A stretch of DNA of 6,363 nucleotides from Cyanobacteriota bacterium (GCA_027592485.1 JAQCKL010000273.1:1-6363), one strand, 5' to 3'; positions 1 through 6,166 are shown, counted from the stretch's first letter. Translations and numbers: made by a program. Notes: generated by a model from the letters alone, not told the origin.

Positions 1-714
1 TTGATAGGTGCAGTGGGGGGCGATCGCCACCTGCTCTGGTGCTAATCCCAACTGGGTGAGCTGTCGCCAATTGACCTGGCGCACATCGAGACGCGATCGC
101 CCAGGGGTGGAATCTGGCAATAGGGGAGGCGGTTCCCAACCTTGGAGTTCAGCGATCACCGCTGGGTCGTCAATGGCGAGTGGAGCCACGGTGCGGCCTA
201 CCTCAGTGGCGACGTGGGTGCTGACCTGATAGACCTCCCCGGCAATGGCGGGGCCTAAGGCCACCCGCAAATCTTCCAGACGGCTACCCTGATCCTGCAG
301 CCGGGCAATAGTGGTGGGCAAAATCTTCAGGGCGGTGCCCCGCCAACCGGCATGGACCGCTGCCACCTGCCCCGTCCCCTGATCCGCAATGAGGGCGGGG
401 GTACAGTCGGCACTACAGACCCAGACGGCTTGCCCTGAAGCCAGGGTCACGACCCCATCGGCTTCAGGGCGAGGGGACTCAGCCGGGGCAATGTCGGGTG
501 ACGCGGGGGCGATCTCTTCAGGACTCAGGACCTGGTTGCCATGGACCTGCTTAACTCGGTACACCTGGGCCGCCTCGTCGAGTCCCTGGGTAAGGATTTC
601 AGGGGGATGGGGCCAGGACTGGCTGGTAAAAAAGCCATGGGACCAGTCTGCTAACAGACTGACGGTTAAATAAGGATGATCATTCCAGGTTTGCCAGTGC
701 CAGGTGGGAGCCAT
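1..714 (-). CDS. pgeF: PgeF/YfiH family laccase-domain protein (peptidoglycan editing factor), C-terminus missing
   Basis: The minus strand is open from an ATG at 714 to the window edge: 238 codons with no stop, so the C-terminus is missing. The family (Cu-oxidase_4/DUF152; E. coli YfiH, human LACC1) has been linked to purine nucleoside cleavage and, in E. coli, to removal of wrongly built UDP-MurNAc-L-Ser peptidoglycan precursors; it is cytosolic. Seen in the translation: KQVHG (55-59), ADGV (85-88), CSADCTP (100-106), HAGWRG (121-126), GPAI (154-157) and CTY (235-237). H58, C104 and H121 match the family's metal-binding His-Cys-His set. The start is chosen because the N-terminus (MAPTWHWQTW) resembles cyanobacterial homologues as I remember them; there is no clear Shine-Dalgarno sequence. 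About 20-30 residues should lie beyond the edge. It diverges from birA. Family assignment is firm; substrate is inferred. Confidence 0.92.
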   Translation of the reverse strand, partial: MAPTWHWQTWNDHPYLTVSLLADWSHGFFTSQSWPHPPEILTQGLDEAAQVYRVKQVHGNQVLSPEEIAPASPDIAPAESPRPEADGVVTLASGQAVWVCSADCTPALIADQGTGQVAAVHAGWRGTALKILPTTIARLQDQGSRLEDLRVALGPAIAGEVYQVSTHVATEVGRTVAPLAIDDPAVIAELQGWEPPPLLPDSTPGRSRLDVRQVNWRQLTQLGLAPEQVAIAPHCTYQ

Positions 715-768
715 AGGGGTGAAGAGGTGAAGGGGTGTATAGCCTAAAGGCATTCAAGAAAGGCGGAG

Positions 769-780
769 CCTGCCCGCAGG
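769..780. repeat. Small hairpin in the pgeF-birA divergent spacer
   Basis: CCTGC and GCAGG flank a two-base centre, giving a perfect 5-bp stem. The spacer (715-796) also holds repeated purine-rich GGTGAAGG-like stretches (about 716-735 and 786-803) and two exact copies of AAGGCATTC (747-755 and 800-808). This looks like a small local duplication or the remains of a dispersed repeat. No convincing promoter pair was found for either divergent gene. Confidence 0.45.
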
Positions 781-784
781 GCTT

Positions 785-789
785 AGGAG
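785..789 (+). promoter_or_regulatory. Ribosome binding site of birA (AGGAG)
   Basis: AGGAG lies 7 bases before the GTG at 797 and is the main reason to prefer that start. Caution: it sits in purine-rich sequence repeated elsewhere in the same spacer, so the match may be accidental. Confidence 0.5.
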
Positions 790-796
790 TGAGGGG

Positions 797-1678
797 GTGA
801 AGGCATTCCCTGTTAGGACTTGCTGTGGTAATCTGCGGGCGATCGTCCATCATCACCCTGTGGATCTCCAACGGATTTTAACAACTCTGGACCAACCAGC
901 AGCGCAGCTCGGGATTTTGCCTACCTTAGGGGCAATTAAACCCCAGTTGGATCTCCATTACTTTGAGTCCCTAAAGTCCACCAATACCCAGGCTTGGGAG
1001 CTGATTAAAGCTGGGGCCGGAGCCGGAACCGTGGTGCTGGCCCAACAGCAGCAAGCCGGGCGGGGGCAATGGAGCCGCCCATGGACCTCGCCACCAGGGG
1101 GCGTCTATCTTTCGCTGGTGCTAGAGCCTGATCTGCCCCTCGCCGATGGCATCCTATTGACCTTAGCCAGTGCTTGGGGACTTGTGACCGCTTTAAATGG
1201 CCTGGATATTCCCGCTCAAATTAAGTGGCCCAATGACTTGGTGTTGACGGGCAAGAAGCTCGGCGGGATTTTGACGGAAACCCATACGGGTAGCGAAGCC
1301 CTATCGGTCGCTGTTGTGGGGGTGGGGCTGAATTGGTCTAACCCTGTTCCCGCCCCAGGCATTGCCCTAGGCCCGTGGCTTAAGGCCAGGCCTGGGAAAC
1401 CTTTCAGCCCTTACTTGGCATGTCTGGAGGACCTGATTGCGATCGCCCTGCGGGGGATTCTCCAGGGGGTTTATACCTGGCAACAGCAGGGGAATGCGGC
1501 CCTGTGCGATCGCTACCAAACGCATCTGGTAAATATGGGGCAATGGGTTACCCTGGACGGGCACCCAGCCCAGGTCATGGGCGTCTCAGAACAGGGCACC
1601 CTCAAGGTGCAGACGCCAGAAACCAAATTGATTCGGGAACTTGCTCCCGGCGAAATTCAACTGGGTTATGGGCGCTAG
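797..1678 (+). CDS. birA: Biotin--[acetyl-CoA-carboxylase] ligase, monofunctional BirA
   Basis: Activates biotin with ATP to biotinoyl-AMP and transfers it to the lysine of biotin carboxyl carrier protein, feeding fatty acid synthesis in the cytosol. The 293-residue product shows the catalytic-domain motifs in order: ESLKSTNTQ (57-65), the adenylate loop GRGQWSRPW then SPPGG (88-102), KWPNDL (143-148), KKLGGIL (153-159) and GVGLN (175-179). A small SH3-like C-terminal domain follows from about 245. There is no N-terminal winged helix, so it should not act as a biotin-operon repressor. The start is a GTG with AGGAG 7 bases upstream. It leaves about 52 residues before the first motif, so an internal GTG at 860 (V22) is an alternative, though it lacks a ribosome site. 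It diverges from pgeF by 82 bp and is followed closely by the M23 peptidase gene, probably in one transcript. Confidence 0.93.
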   Translation: MKAFPVRTCCGNLRAIVHHHPVDLQRILTTLDQPAAQLGILPTLGAIKPQLDLHYFESLKSTNTQAWELIKAGAGAGTVVLAQQQQAGRGQWSRPWTSPPGGVYLSLVLEPDLPLADGILLTLASAWGLVTALNGLDIPAQIKWPNDLVLTGKKLGGILTETHTGSEALSVAVVGVGLNWSNPVPAPGIALGPWLKARPGKPFSPYLACLEDLIAIALRGILQGVYTWQQQGNAALCDRYQTHLVNMGQWVTLDGHPAQVMGVSEQGTLKVQTPETKLIRELAPGEIQLGYGR

Positions 1679-1708
1679 AATGTGTAAGGTTTTGTTATGG
1701 CATTTGAC

Positions 1709-1712
1709 GGAG
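1709..1712 (+). promoter_or_regulatory. Ribosome binding site of the M23 peptidase gene (GGAG)
   Basis: GGAG stands 8 bases before the ATG at 1721 and favours that start. The upstream in-frame ATG at 1697 has only AAGG (1686-1689), 7 bases before it. Confidence 0.5.
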
Positions 1713-1720
1713 TAGTAACC

Positions 1721-2911
1721 ATGGGTTCGGAGACATTCTCCAGTAGAGCCACATTAGGGTCTATATTTTTCCCGAAGGTGTTGCAGGCTTTAGCGGTGGC
1801 CGGAGGATTGGGGATCCTAAGTGGTGGACTCGTGATGCCGCCACCGGCGATCGCCACCGATGAAGACAGCCCTGCCGCTGAAGTGGTACCCGTAGAAACC
1901 TCCGCAGAGTCGCTACTGACGCCCCAGCCGTCATCTACGATTACGGCCCCCGAGCCTGCGGCACCCGCACCGGCACAGCCCGCCATCCAGCCCGCACCGG
2001 TGTCAGAGTCTGGCCCCCAGGTAGAGGTACTGACTCGCCCCACGGCCCCCGGCAACTACAACAATGTTTTTATCGATTCCACAAATTATGAGTTAGGGGC
2101 GACTCCGTCTCCAGATAGCCCGACGGTGATCTTTTCGGATCGCTCTGGGGGGTGTCGTTTCACCGCCACCCAGGGGGCCGCGCCGCAGCAAAACTGTAGT
2201 GCGGCCCCAGGGGGATCCGGCAATGCAACCGCCTCAGCGACCAACTCAGGGGGCTTTAGCGTCGGTCCGGTGACAGTGGGTATCGATGGGGTCACCGTGG
2301 GCAACACCACGATTATTAGCCGCGAAGCGATTAACCAAACCCTCCGCCCGATTAACCTCTTGCGGCGCGGGGCCGAGGAATTTGTCTTCCCGTTGGCCAC
2401 GCCCGCGCCGATCTCCTCGCTGTTTGGCTGGCGCACCCACCCAATTTTTGGCGGCCAGCGCTTGCACACCGGCACCGACTTAGCCGCACCGACCGGGACC
2501 CCAGTCCTCGCCGCTAAAGATGGGACTGTGACGACCGCAGATTATCTCGGCGGCTACGGCCTAACCGTGATTTTGCACCATGAACAGGGCACCGAAGAAA
2601 CCCGTTATGCTCACCTCTCTCAACTAATGGTTCGCCCTGGGGAAACCGTGAAACAGGGGGATGTGGTCGGTTTGGTGGGTAGCACCGGCAACTCCACCGG
2701 CCCGCACCTCCACTTTGAAGTGCGACAACTGACGGCCCAAGGCTGGGTGTTGGTGAACCCCAATGAGCTATTGCAGCAAACGGTGGCCAACTTTGTGGAT
2801 GTCTTAAATCAGCCCCTCCAGGCCCTCGGGGTGGTTCCCAATGCAGAACCAGGGGATGCTGCCGCCGATGGCACCGTGCCCTATCGTCCCGCCCAACCCA
2901 ACGCCAGCTAA
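1721..2911 (+). CDS. Exported M23 family (LytM/NlpD-type) peptidoglycan metallopeptidase
   Basis: A 396-residue protein from the ATG at 1721; an in-frame ATG at 1697 would add 8 residues. Hydrophobic segment 23-39 followed by AIA/TDEDS suggests a signal peptide cut after A45. Next come a Pro/Ala-rich linker (about 50-95), a middle part with two cysteines (C145, C159; possible disulfide), a Gly/Ser/Ala-rich stretch (162-178), and a C-terminal M23 domain (about 220-348) beginning FPLATPAPISSLFGWRTHPI. The zinc ligands H249 and D253 (in LHTGTD) and H331 (in HLHFE) are present, as are the supporting histidines H298 (YAHL) and H329. A complete site argues for an active endopeptidase cutting peptide cross-links of the wall, rather than a degenerate EnvC/NlpD-like activator. 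No LysM or coiled coil is visible. The gene lies 42 bp after birA (18 bp from the upstream ATG), so co-transcription is likely. Exact cleavage specificity is not known. Confidence 0.9.
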   Translation: MGSETFSSRATLGSIFFPKVLQALAVAGGLGILSGGLVMPPPAIATDEDSPAAEVVPVETSAESLLTPQPSSTITAPEPAAPAPAQPAIQPAPVSESGPQVEVLTRPTAPGNYNNVFIDSTNYELGATPSPDSPTVIFSDRSGGCRFTATQGAAPQQNCSAAPGGSGNATASATNSGGFSVGPVTVGIDGVTVGNTTIISREAINQTLRPINLLRRGAEEFVFPLATPAPISSLFGWRTHPIFGGQRLHTGTDLAAPTGTPVLAAKDGTVTTADYLGGYGLTVILHHEQGTEETRYAHLSQLMVRPGETVKQGDVVGLVGSTGNSTGPHLHFEVRQLTAQGWVLVNPNELLQQTVANFVDVLNQPLQALGVVPNAEPGDAAADGTVPYRPAQPNAS

Positions 2912-2917
2912 CGATAT

Positions 2918-2970
2918 CCCCTTCCAGGGGGGGAAACCCACCCCGCCTTGCAGGCACCCCTCCCAGGAGC
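2918..2970. repeat. Dispersed-repeat-like GC-rich inverted repeat after the M23 gene
   Basis: Starts 7 bases after the M23 stop codon. It contains a perfect hairpin CCCCT-TCC-AGGGG (2918-2930), a G7 run facing CCC/CCCC, a second hairpin GCCT-TGC-AGGC (2945-2955), and CCCCTCCCAGGAG at the right end. The right end read in reverse complement matches 2921-2933 at 9 of 13 positions, so the ends are imperfect inverted repeats. The wording (CCACCCCGCC, then CACCCCTCCCAGGAG) resembles a repeat I know from many cyanobacterial genomes. It could slow or stop transcription, but no T-run follows, so I do not call it a terminator. Confidence 0.6.
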
Positions 2971-3083
2971 TATCCTTTACGCAAAAGTCGCTCTATCGCT
3001 TTCCAGTAAAGGGTTTCAAAATCAGGTTGCGCCTAAACAAGAGGCAATCTAAAGGCTGAATCAGCAGAATTGAGGGACCTAAG

Positions 3084-3175
3084 AACCTCACCTAACCTCT
3101 CCTTGCAAAGGAGAGGAACCGGAAGCCTTGATAAACCTCTCCTTACCAAGGAGATGTGCCGCAGGCGGTGAGGTT
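3084..3175. repeat. 92-bp MITE-like element with terminal inverted repeats and two internal hairpins
   Basis: The ends are a perfect 9-bp inverted repeat, AACCTCACC (3084-3092) and GGTGAGGTT (3167-3175). Inside are two hairpins sharing the direct repeat AACCTCTCCTT: CCTCTCCTT-GCA-AAGGAGAGG (3096-3116, 9-bp perfect stem) and TCTCCTT-ACC-AAGGAGA (3138-3154, 7-bp stem). The whole can fold as a long cruciform with two side arms. No coding capacity. It resembles dispersed non-autonomous repeats of cyanobacteria; copy number cannot be judged from one window. Confidence 0.7.
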
Positions 3176-3208
3176 TTACCCCCTGCAACTCAAGGCCAGA
3201 AACCTGAC

Positions 3209-3214
3209 TATACA
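3209..3214 (+). promoter_or_regulatory. Possible -10 box (TATACA) for the thioesterase gene
   Basis: TATACA lies 66 bases before the preferred ATG at 3280, just right of the MITE-like element. No good -35 hexamer stands 16-18 bases upstream, so this is a weak prediction. Confidence 0.22.
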
Positions 3215-3279
3215 AGCCTTTGCCAGAGTTCTGCCTAATGGATAGCTCCCAGGAGGGGAGCAGTTATCCGATTGAAGCG

Positions 3280-3723
3280 ATGGTTTTTATCTATCACCGC
3301 ACGATTCGATTTAAAGACACGGATGCAGCGGGGGTGGTTTACTTTGCCAATGTCCTCAGCATTTGCCATGAGGCTTACGAGGCGTCCTTGGCCGATGTCG
3401 GCGTTGAGCTAGAAACCTTTTTTGGCAAAGGGGAACTGGCGGTGCCGATCATCCATGCTGATATTGATTTCCGTCAGCCCCTGAAATGCGGCGATGACAT
3501 CACCGTCCATTTGACGGCCCAAGCCATCGATGAGCATCGGTTTTCGACCCATTACCGGGTGATGGCCTCCACCGATCGCCCTGCGGCCACGGCCCAAACC
3601 GATCACATTTGCATTACTGCCCGCGATCGCCGTCGCAGCCCGCTGCCACCCCAGTTACAGCAGTGGCTGCGCCACCATGGGGAAGCTGCTGCTGTGCCCA
3701 ATCCTGAAGCTGGTGACGGTTGA
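3280..3723 (+). CDS. 1,4-dihydroxy-2-naphthoyl-CoA thioesterase, hotdog fold (Slr0204-like)
   Basis: A 147-residue 4HBT-type hotdog thioesterase. In cyanobacteria the family member Slr0204 hydrolyses DHNA-CoA to DHNA, the step before prenylation in phylloquinone synthesis. The N-terminal signature TIRFKDTDAAGVVYFANVLS followed by CHEAYE is diagnostic; the Asp in TDAAGVVYF (D15) is the expected catalytic residue. The start at 3280 (MVFIYHRTIRF) fits the family length and N-terminus. Upstream in-frame starts exist at 3238 (ATG) and 3220 (TTG), giving up to 167 residues; the AGGAGGGGAG at 3251-3260 is too far (19 or more bases) to serve 3280 well and has no start at normal distance. The last 36 codons overlap the convergent menE; they encode the tail (RRSPLPPQLQQWL and beyond), past the catalytic part. 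Neighbouring menE supports a DHNA-CoA substrate, but other acyl-CoAs are possible. Confidence 0.87.
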   Translation: MVFIYHRTIRFKDTDAAGVVYFANVLSICHEAYEASLADVGVELETFFGKGELAVPIIHADIDFRQPLKCGDDITVHLTAQAIDEHRFSTHYRVMASTDRPAATAQTDHICITARDRRRSPLPPQLQQWLRHHGEAAAVPNPEAGDG

Positions 3724-5158
3724 GTTTACCCTGGCCATTGCGGGGCAAGGCTTCCCGGCAAAGCCAATACTTGGGGTGTTTGTAGGGGCTGAGTTGATCC
3801 CGCAGGCCCTGTCGTAGGACAGCTAAGGAATAGGTCGGGGTTGGCACCACGATCGCCGTCACTACATTCCCCCAGTCTGCGTCGGGCAACCCCACCACCA
3901 CCACATCCATCACCAGCCCCGTGGCGCGAATCGCCGCTTCCACCTCTTCGGGCAAAACTTTTTCGCCGCCGGTATTGATCAAGGTGCCTTGCCGCCCGAG
4001 GACGGTCAGGTAACCCGCCTTATCCAGGGAGCCTAAATCCCCCGGTTGGAAGGCACCACGCTGGGACGCATCACAGTTGCCCAAGGCCAGGGAAGGGGAC
4101 TGAATTGTAATCAGCCCCACTTGGTTGGACGACAGGGGTTCCCCGGTCAAGGACTGAATGGTGAGGGTGACGTGGGGGAGCGATCGCCCGCTACTGTTCT
4201 GACCGGCCAGAAATTCATGGGGTAACAGGGTGGCGACCTGGGCGGCAGTTTCAGTCATGCCGTAGGTGGGGGCCAGGGGTAATTGTTGCTGCCGCGCCTG
4301 GTTTAACAAACCCGGCCAAGGGGCGGCTCCCCCCAGCAAAATCGCTCGAAATTGCCGCAGCCAGTCCCCATAGCCATCCTCTAGGAGGCGCTGGAGTTGG
4401 GTGGGAACCAAGGAGAGAAACGCGCCTTGCACCGAAACATCCAGGGGTTGTTGTCGCAGAGATCGAAAGGATTGGAGCATGAGGGTGCCGCCGGAAGCCC
4501 AGCAGCGCAGGGCCTGCATCAAACCGCTGACATGGTACATGGGCAGGACGCAGTAGGCGTTTACGACCAACCCATCCGGGTCGCAGGGCGCAAATCCTTG
4601 CGCCCCTACAGGAGGTATTGGTGGGTTTGAGAGGTTGGGGGATTGGGGATGCTCGGGTTGGAAATGCTGCTGGAAGCCCCTCACCGCCGCCATCAAGGTG
4701 TCCCAGGTATGGATGGCAAATTTCAGATCGCCAGAGGAACCGCCCGTGGGAATCAGCAGTTGGGTCTGGTCTCGATGCTGGGAGTTGGACGCACGGCTGG
4801 CCCCTAAGTCTTCCTTGTCCTGACGCCATATCCCCTCAGGGAATTGCCCCCAGATCAGATCGGGCTGCATCTGGGTCACGACCTGTTGCCACTCCTGTTG
4901 TCCCCAGGTGGGGTTGCCGAGCCACAGGCAGGTGGGCACGAGGAAGGCGGCGATAACGCTGGCGATCGCCTCGACTGGATCGGCAGTGACCAGCAAAATA
5001 TCACGGGGTTGATCGGTTTGGAGGGTTTTGAGGAGATCGCGGCACAGGGACCAAAACTGCTCTGAATCCACCCCGACCAACCAGGGGTCGCCTTGTCGAA
5101 AGTTAAAAAGTGCTTTGGGCGATGCATCGGAAGATGCTGTTGGTGGGCTAAATACCAC
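3614..5158 (-). CDS. menE: 2-succinylbenzoate--CoA ligase MenE with an internal repeat-derived insert
   Basis: An adenylate-forming (ANL) ligase of 514 residues that joins o-succinylbenzoate to CoA using ATP, in the cytosol, for phylloquinone/menaquinone synthesis. Seen: P-loop PTGGSSGDLKFAIHT (137-151), LPMYHVSGLMQALR (205-218), LLGGAAPWP (274-282), PTYGMTETAAQ (297-307), GDLGSLDKAGYLTVLGR (373-389), and the C-terminal catalytic lysine K478 in NGQGKLNR. The start is a GTG at 5158; an in-frame TGA lies 27 bases upstream and no better start is visible. Residues about 168-197 look inserted, Pro/Gly-rich and partly encoded by a repeat hairpin (4586-4605). The C-terminal 36 residues overlap the convergent thioesterase gene; the K478 codon (3725-3727) lies just outside the overlap, so only a low-complexity tail (HGGAATAV and beyond) is shared. 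The catalytic set looks complete, so it is probably active. Confidence 0.93.
   Translation of the reverse strand: MVFSPPTASSDASPKALFNFRQGDPWLVGVDSEQFWSLCRDLLKTLQTDQPRDILLVTADPVEAIASVIAAFLVPTCLWLGNPTWGQQEWQQVVTQMQPDLIWGQFPEGIWRQDKEDLGASRASNSQHRDQTQLLIPTGGSSGDLKFAIHTWDTLMAAVRGFQQHFQPEHPQSPNLSNPPIPPVGAQGFAPCDPDGLVVNAYCVLPMYHVSGLMQALRCWASGGTLMLQSFRSLRQQPLDVSVQGAFLSLVPTQLQRLLEDGYGDWLRQFRAILLGGAAPWPGLLNQARQQQLPLAPTYGMTETAAQVATLLPHEFLAGQNSSGRSLPHVTLTIQSLTGEPLSSNQVGLITIQSPSLALGNCDASQRGAFQPGDLGSLDKAGYLTVLGRQGTLINTGGEKVLPEEVEAAIRATGLVMDVVVVGLPDADWGNVVTAIVVPTPTYSLAVLRQGLRDQLSPYKHPKYWLCREALPRNGQGKLNRHQLQDWAQQQLPHGGAATAVTGVAAGCDGDRGQ
4586..4605. repeat. Repeat hairpin inside menE (GGGCGCAA / TTGCGCCC)
   Basis: A perfect 8-bp inverted repeat, GGGCGCAA (4586-4593) and TTGCGCCC (4598-4605), with loop ATCC, followed by CCTACA. 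This is the core of a very common dispersed repeat of filamentous cyanobacteria (form TAGGGGCGCAA...). Read on the minus strand in the menE frame it gives VGAQGFAPC, a peptide typical of this repeat when it lies in a gene. Confidence 0.75.
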
Positions 5159-5206
5159 AGTTCGATGACCTGGGACGAATTCTACTCATTGCCCGAAGCT
5201 CAGAAA

Positions 5207-5212
5207 TTTATA
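5207..5212 (-). promoter_or_regulatory. Possible -10 box (TATAAA) of menE
   Basis: On the minus strand TATAAA lies about 48 bases before the menE GTG. The best -35-like hexamer, TTTACT, is 20 bases away, which is long. It is the only TATAAA-like box in the 135-bp spacer on this strand. Confidence 0.25.
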
Positions 5213-5262
5213 AGGATTATTGTGCTTACGATAGTAAACTCGGGTTTTCTGATTTACACCCT

Positions 5263-5268
5263 TACAAT
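5263..5268 (+). promoter_or_regulatory. Possible -10 box (TACAAT) of the DUF488 cassette
   Basis: TACAAT lies 25 bases before the GTG at 5294. No convincing -35 box is present. If used, the leader would be under 20 bases, long enough to include the ribosome site. Confidence 0.25.
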
Positions 5269-5282
5269 ACAAATGAACTACC

Positions 5283-5288
5283 GAGGGG
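5283..5288 (+). promoter_or_regulatory. Ribosome binding site of the DUF488 gene (GAGGGG)
   Basis: GAGGGG lies 5 bases before the GTG at 5294 and supports that start over later in-frame codons. Confidence 0.5.
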
Positions 5289-5293
5289 CATAG

Positions 5294-6166
5294 GTGCTAC
5301 ATCGTCAAAAAGCATTACTCGAAATTCTTAAACAGGTTGGGGGGAAAGCCTCTACCCTGCAGATAATGAAGTGGGCTTTTTTGCTAGGCCAGGAAACACC
5401 ATCCCATGGTGGGAAGACCTTCTATCAGTTCGTTCCTTACCGTTTTGGCCCTTACTCATTTACGCTCAATCGTGAGACTGATGCGTTGATTCGAAATGGC
5501 TTTGTGGAAAAAATAGACAAAAAGACTTGGGGGCTAACCCCCTTAGGAAAAGAGCAGCCTGTTAATCTACCCAAGCAAATCTTTCTGGATATTGCAACTG
5601 TTGCACAGCAGTATGGTGATTTTTCTGGCTCAGCTTTAATCGAGGCAGTCTATGCTCGTTACCCTTGGTTTACGGTTAATAGTCATTTGTCTGGAAAACG
5701 GAGAGAGCAGCGCCCCATAGCTGAAAAAGCAATTTACACTGCTGGATACGAAGGTAAAACTGTTGACGAGTTTTTGAACTTGTTGATGCAATCTGGTGTA
5801 CGTAGGCTGATCGACGTCCGCTACAACCCAATCTCTAGGCGTTATGGTTTTCATAAAAGTACTCTTAAAAGGCTGTGCAATTCTCTAGAGATTGATTACC
5901 AACACTTGCCTAATTTAGGCATTCCGGGATCAGCTAGAAAGGATTTGAATTCGGCAGTTAATTGTCTTGAACTATTCAAGGAATATCGCTGTGGGTTGAC
6001 GAATCGGCAAGAAGATTTGAATTCGGCTATTTCCTTGATTCAGTCTGAACCTAGCGTTTTAGTTTGCATGGAAGCAAACCCAGAATATTGTCATCGAAAT
6101 ATTTTAGCTCAACATTTGATGGCTAGCATGGAGATGCCAATTAAGCACATTGGATATGGGACATGA
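5294..6166 (+). CDS. DUF488 family protein with N-terminal SocA/Panacea-like domain
   Basis: A 290-residue protein of unknown function, starting at GTG. Residues about 1-90 resemble the SocA/Panacea (DUF4065) type fold: MKWAFLLGQE, FYQFVPYRFGPYS (43-55), then a helix and NGFVEK with a winged-helix-like WGLTPLGKE (79-87). A linker with YPWFTVNS (123-130) leads to a C-terminal DUF488 domain: YTAGYEGKTVDEFL (148-161), LIDVRYNPISRRYGF (172-186), IDYQHLPNLGIP (200-211) and LVCMEANPEYCHR (256-268). The conserved D174/R176 pair and the Cys-Glu and CHR motifs are kept, so the domain is probably functional; its chemistry is not established to my knowledge. The gene ends in ATGA, sharing 4 bases with the next gene, which shows translational coupling. 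Two exact 14-base copies of GATTTGAATTCGGC (5942, 6014) encode DLNSA twice. G+C is about 40% in sampled stretches, well below the neighbours. Domain calls are from motif memory; the N-terminal one is less sure. Confidence 0.85.
   Translation: MLHRQKALLEILKQVGGKASTLQIMKWAFLLGQETPSHGGKTFYQFVPYRFGPYSFTLNRETDALIRNGFVEKIDKKTWGLTPLGKEQPVNLPKQIFLDIATVAQQYGDFSGSALIEAVYARYPWFTVNSHLSGKRREQRPIAEKAIYTAGYEGKTVDEFLNLLMQSGVRRLIDVRYNPISRRYGFHKSTLKRLCNSLEIDYQHLPNLGIPGSARKDLNSAVNCLELFKEYRCGLTNRQEDLNSAISLIQSEPSVLVCMEANPEYCHRNILAQHLMASMEMPIKHIGYGT

Larger units (their letters stand above)
2912..3279. other. Intergenic region, 368 bp, no gene
   Basis: Apart from the two repeat elements (2918-2970 and 3084-3175) it holds a 7-bp inverted repeat CCTTTAC/GTAAAGG (2974-2980 and 3006-3012, 25-base loop) and a possible -10 box before the thioesterase gene. 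The short open frames here start with weak codons and cross the repeats, so none is accepted as a gene. Confidence 0.7.

Noticed and set aside
680..871. Minus-strand open frame of 63 residues across the pgeF-birA spacer
   Set aside because: Out of frame with pgeF, crosses the spacer repeats and the birA start, and has no motif.
1675..2055. Minus-strand open frame of 126 residues opposite the M23 gene start
   Set aside because: Gly/Ser/Ala-rich antisense shadow of a GC-rich gene; the plus strand has a signal peptide and a complete peptidase.
2086..2475. Minus-strand open frame of 129 residues inside the M23 gene
   Set aside because: Antisense shadow with no recognisable motif; the plus frame carries conserved zinc-site residues.
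2918..2930. Rho-independent terminator after the M23 gene
   Set aside because: The stem is only 5 bp and is followed by a G-run rather than a T-run.
3084..3175. CRISPR-like array
   Set aside because: Only two related units, each a palindrome with different flanks and no regular spacers; better explained as a MITE-like repeat.
4251..4829. Minus-strand open frame of 192 residues inside menE
   Set aside because: Alternate frame of the same strand; the menE frame holds all adenylation motifs through this stretch.
5093..5293. Plus-strand open frame of 66 residues with a hydrophobic stretch (IRIIVLTIVNSGFLIYTLTI)
   Set aside because: Begins with TTG inside menE antisense, has no ribosome site at TTG 5093 or ATG 5165, and its hydrophobic stretch comes from AT-rich spacer. 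A small membrane protein cannot be fully excluded.
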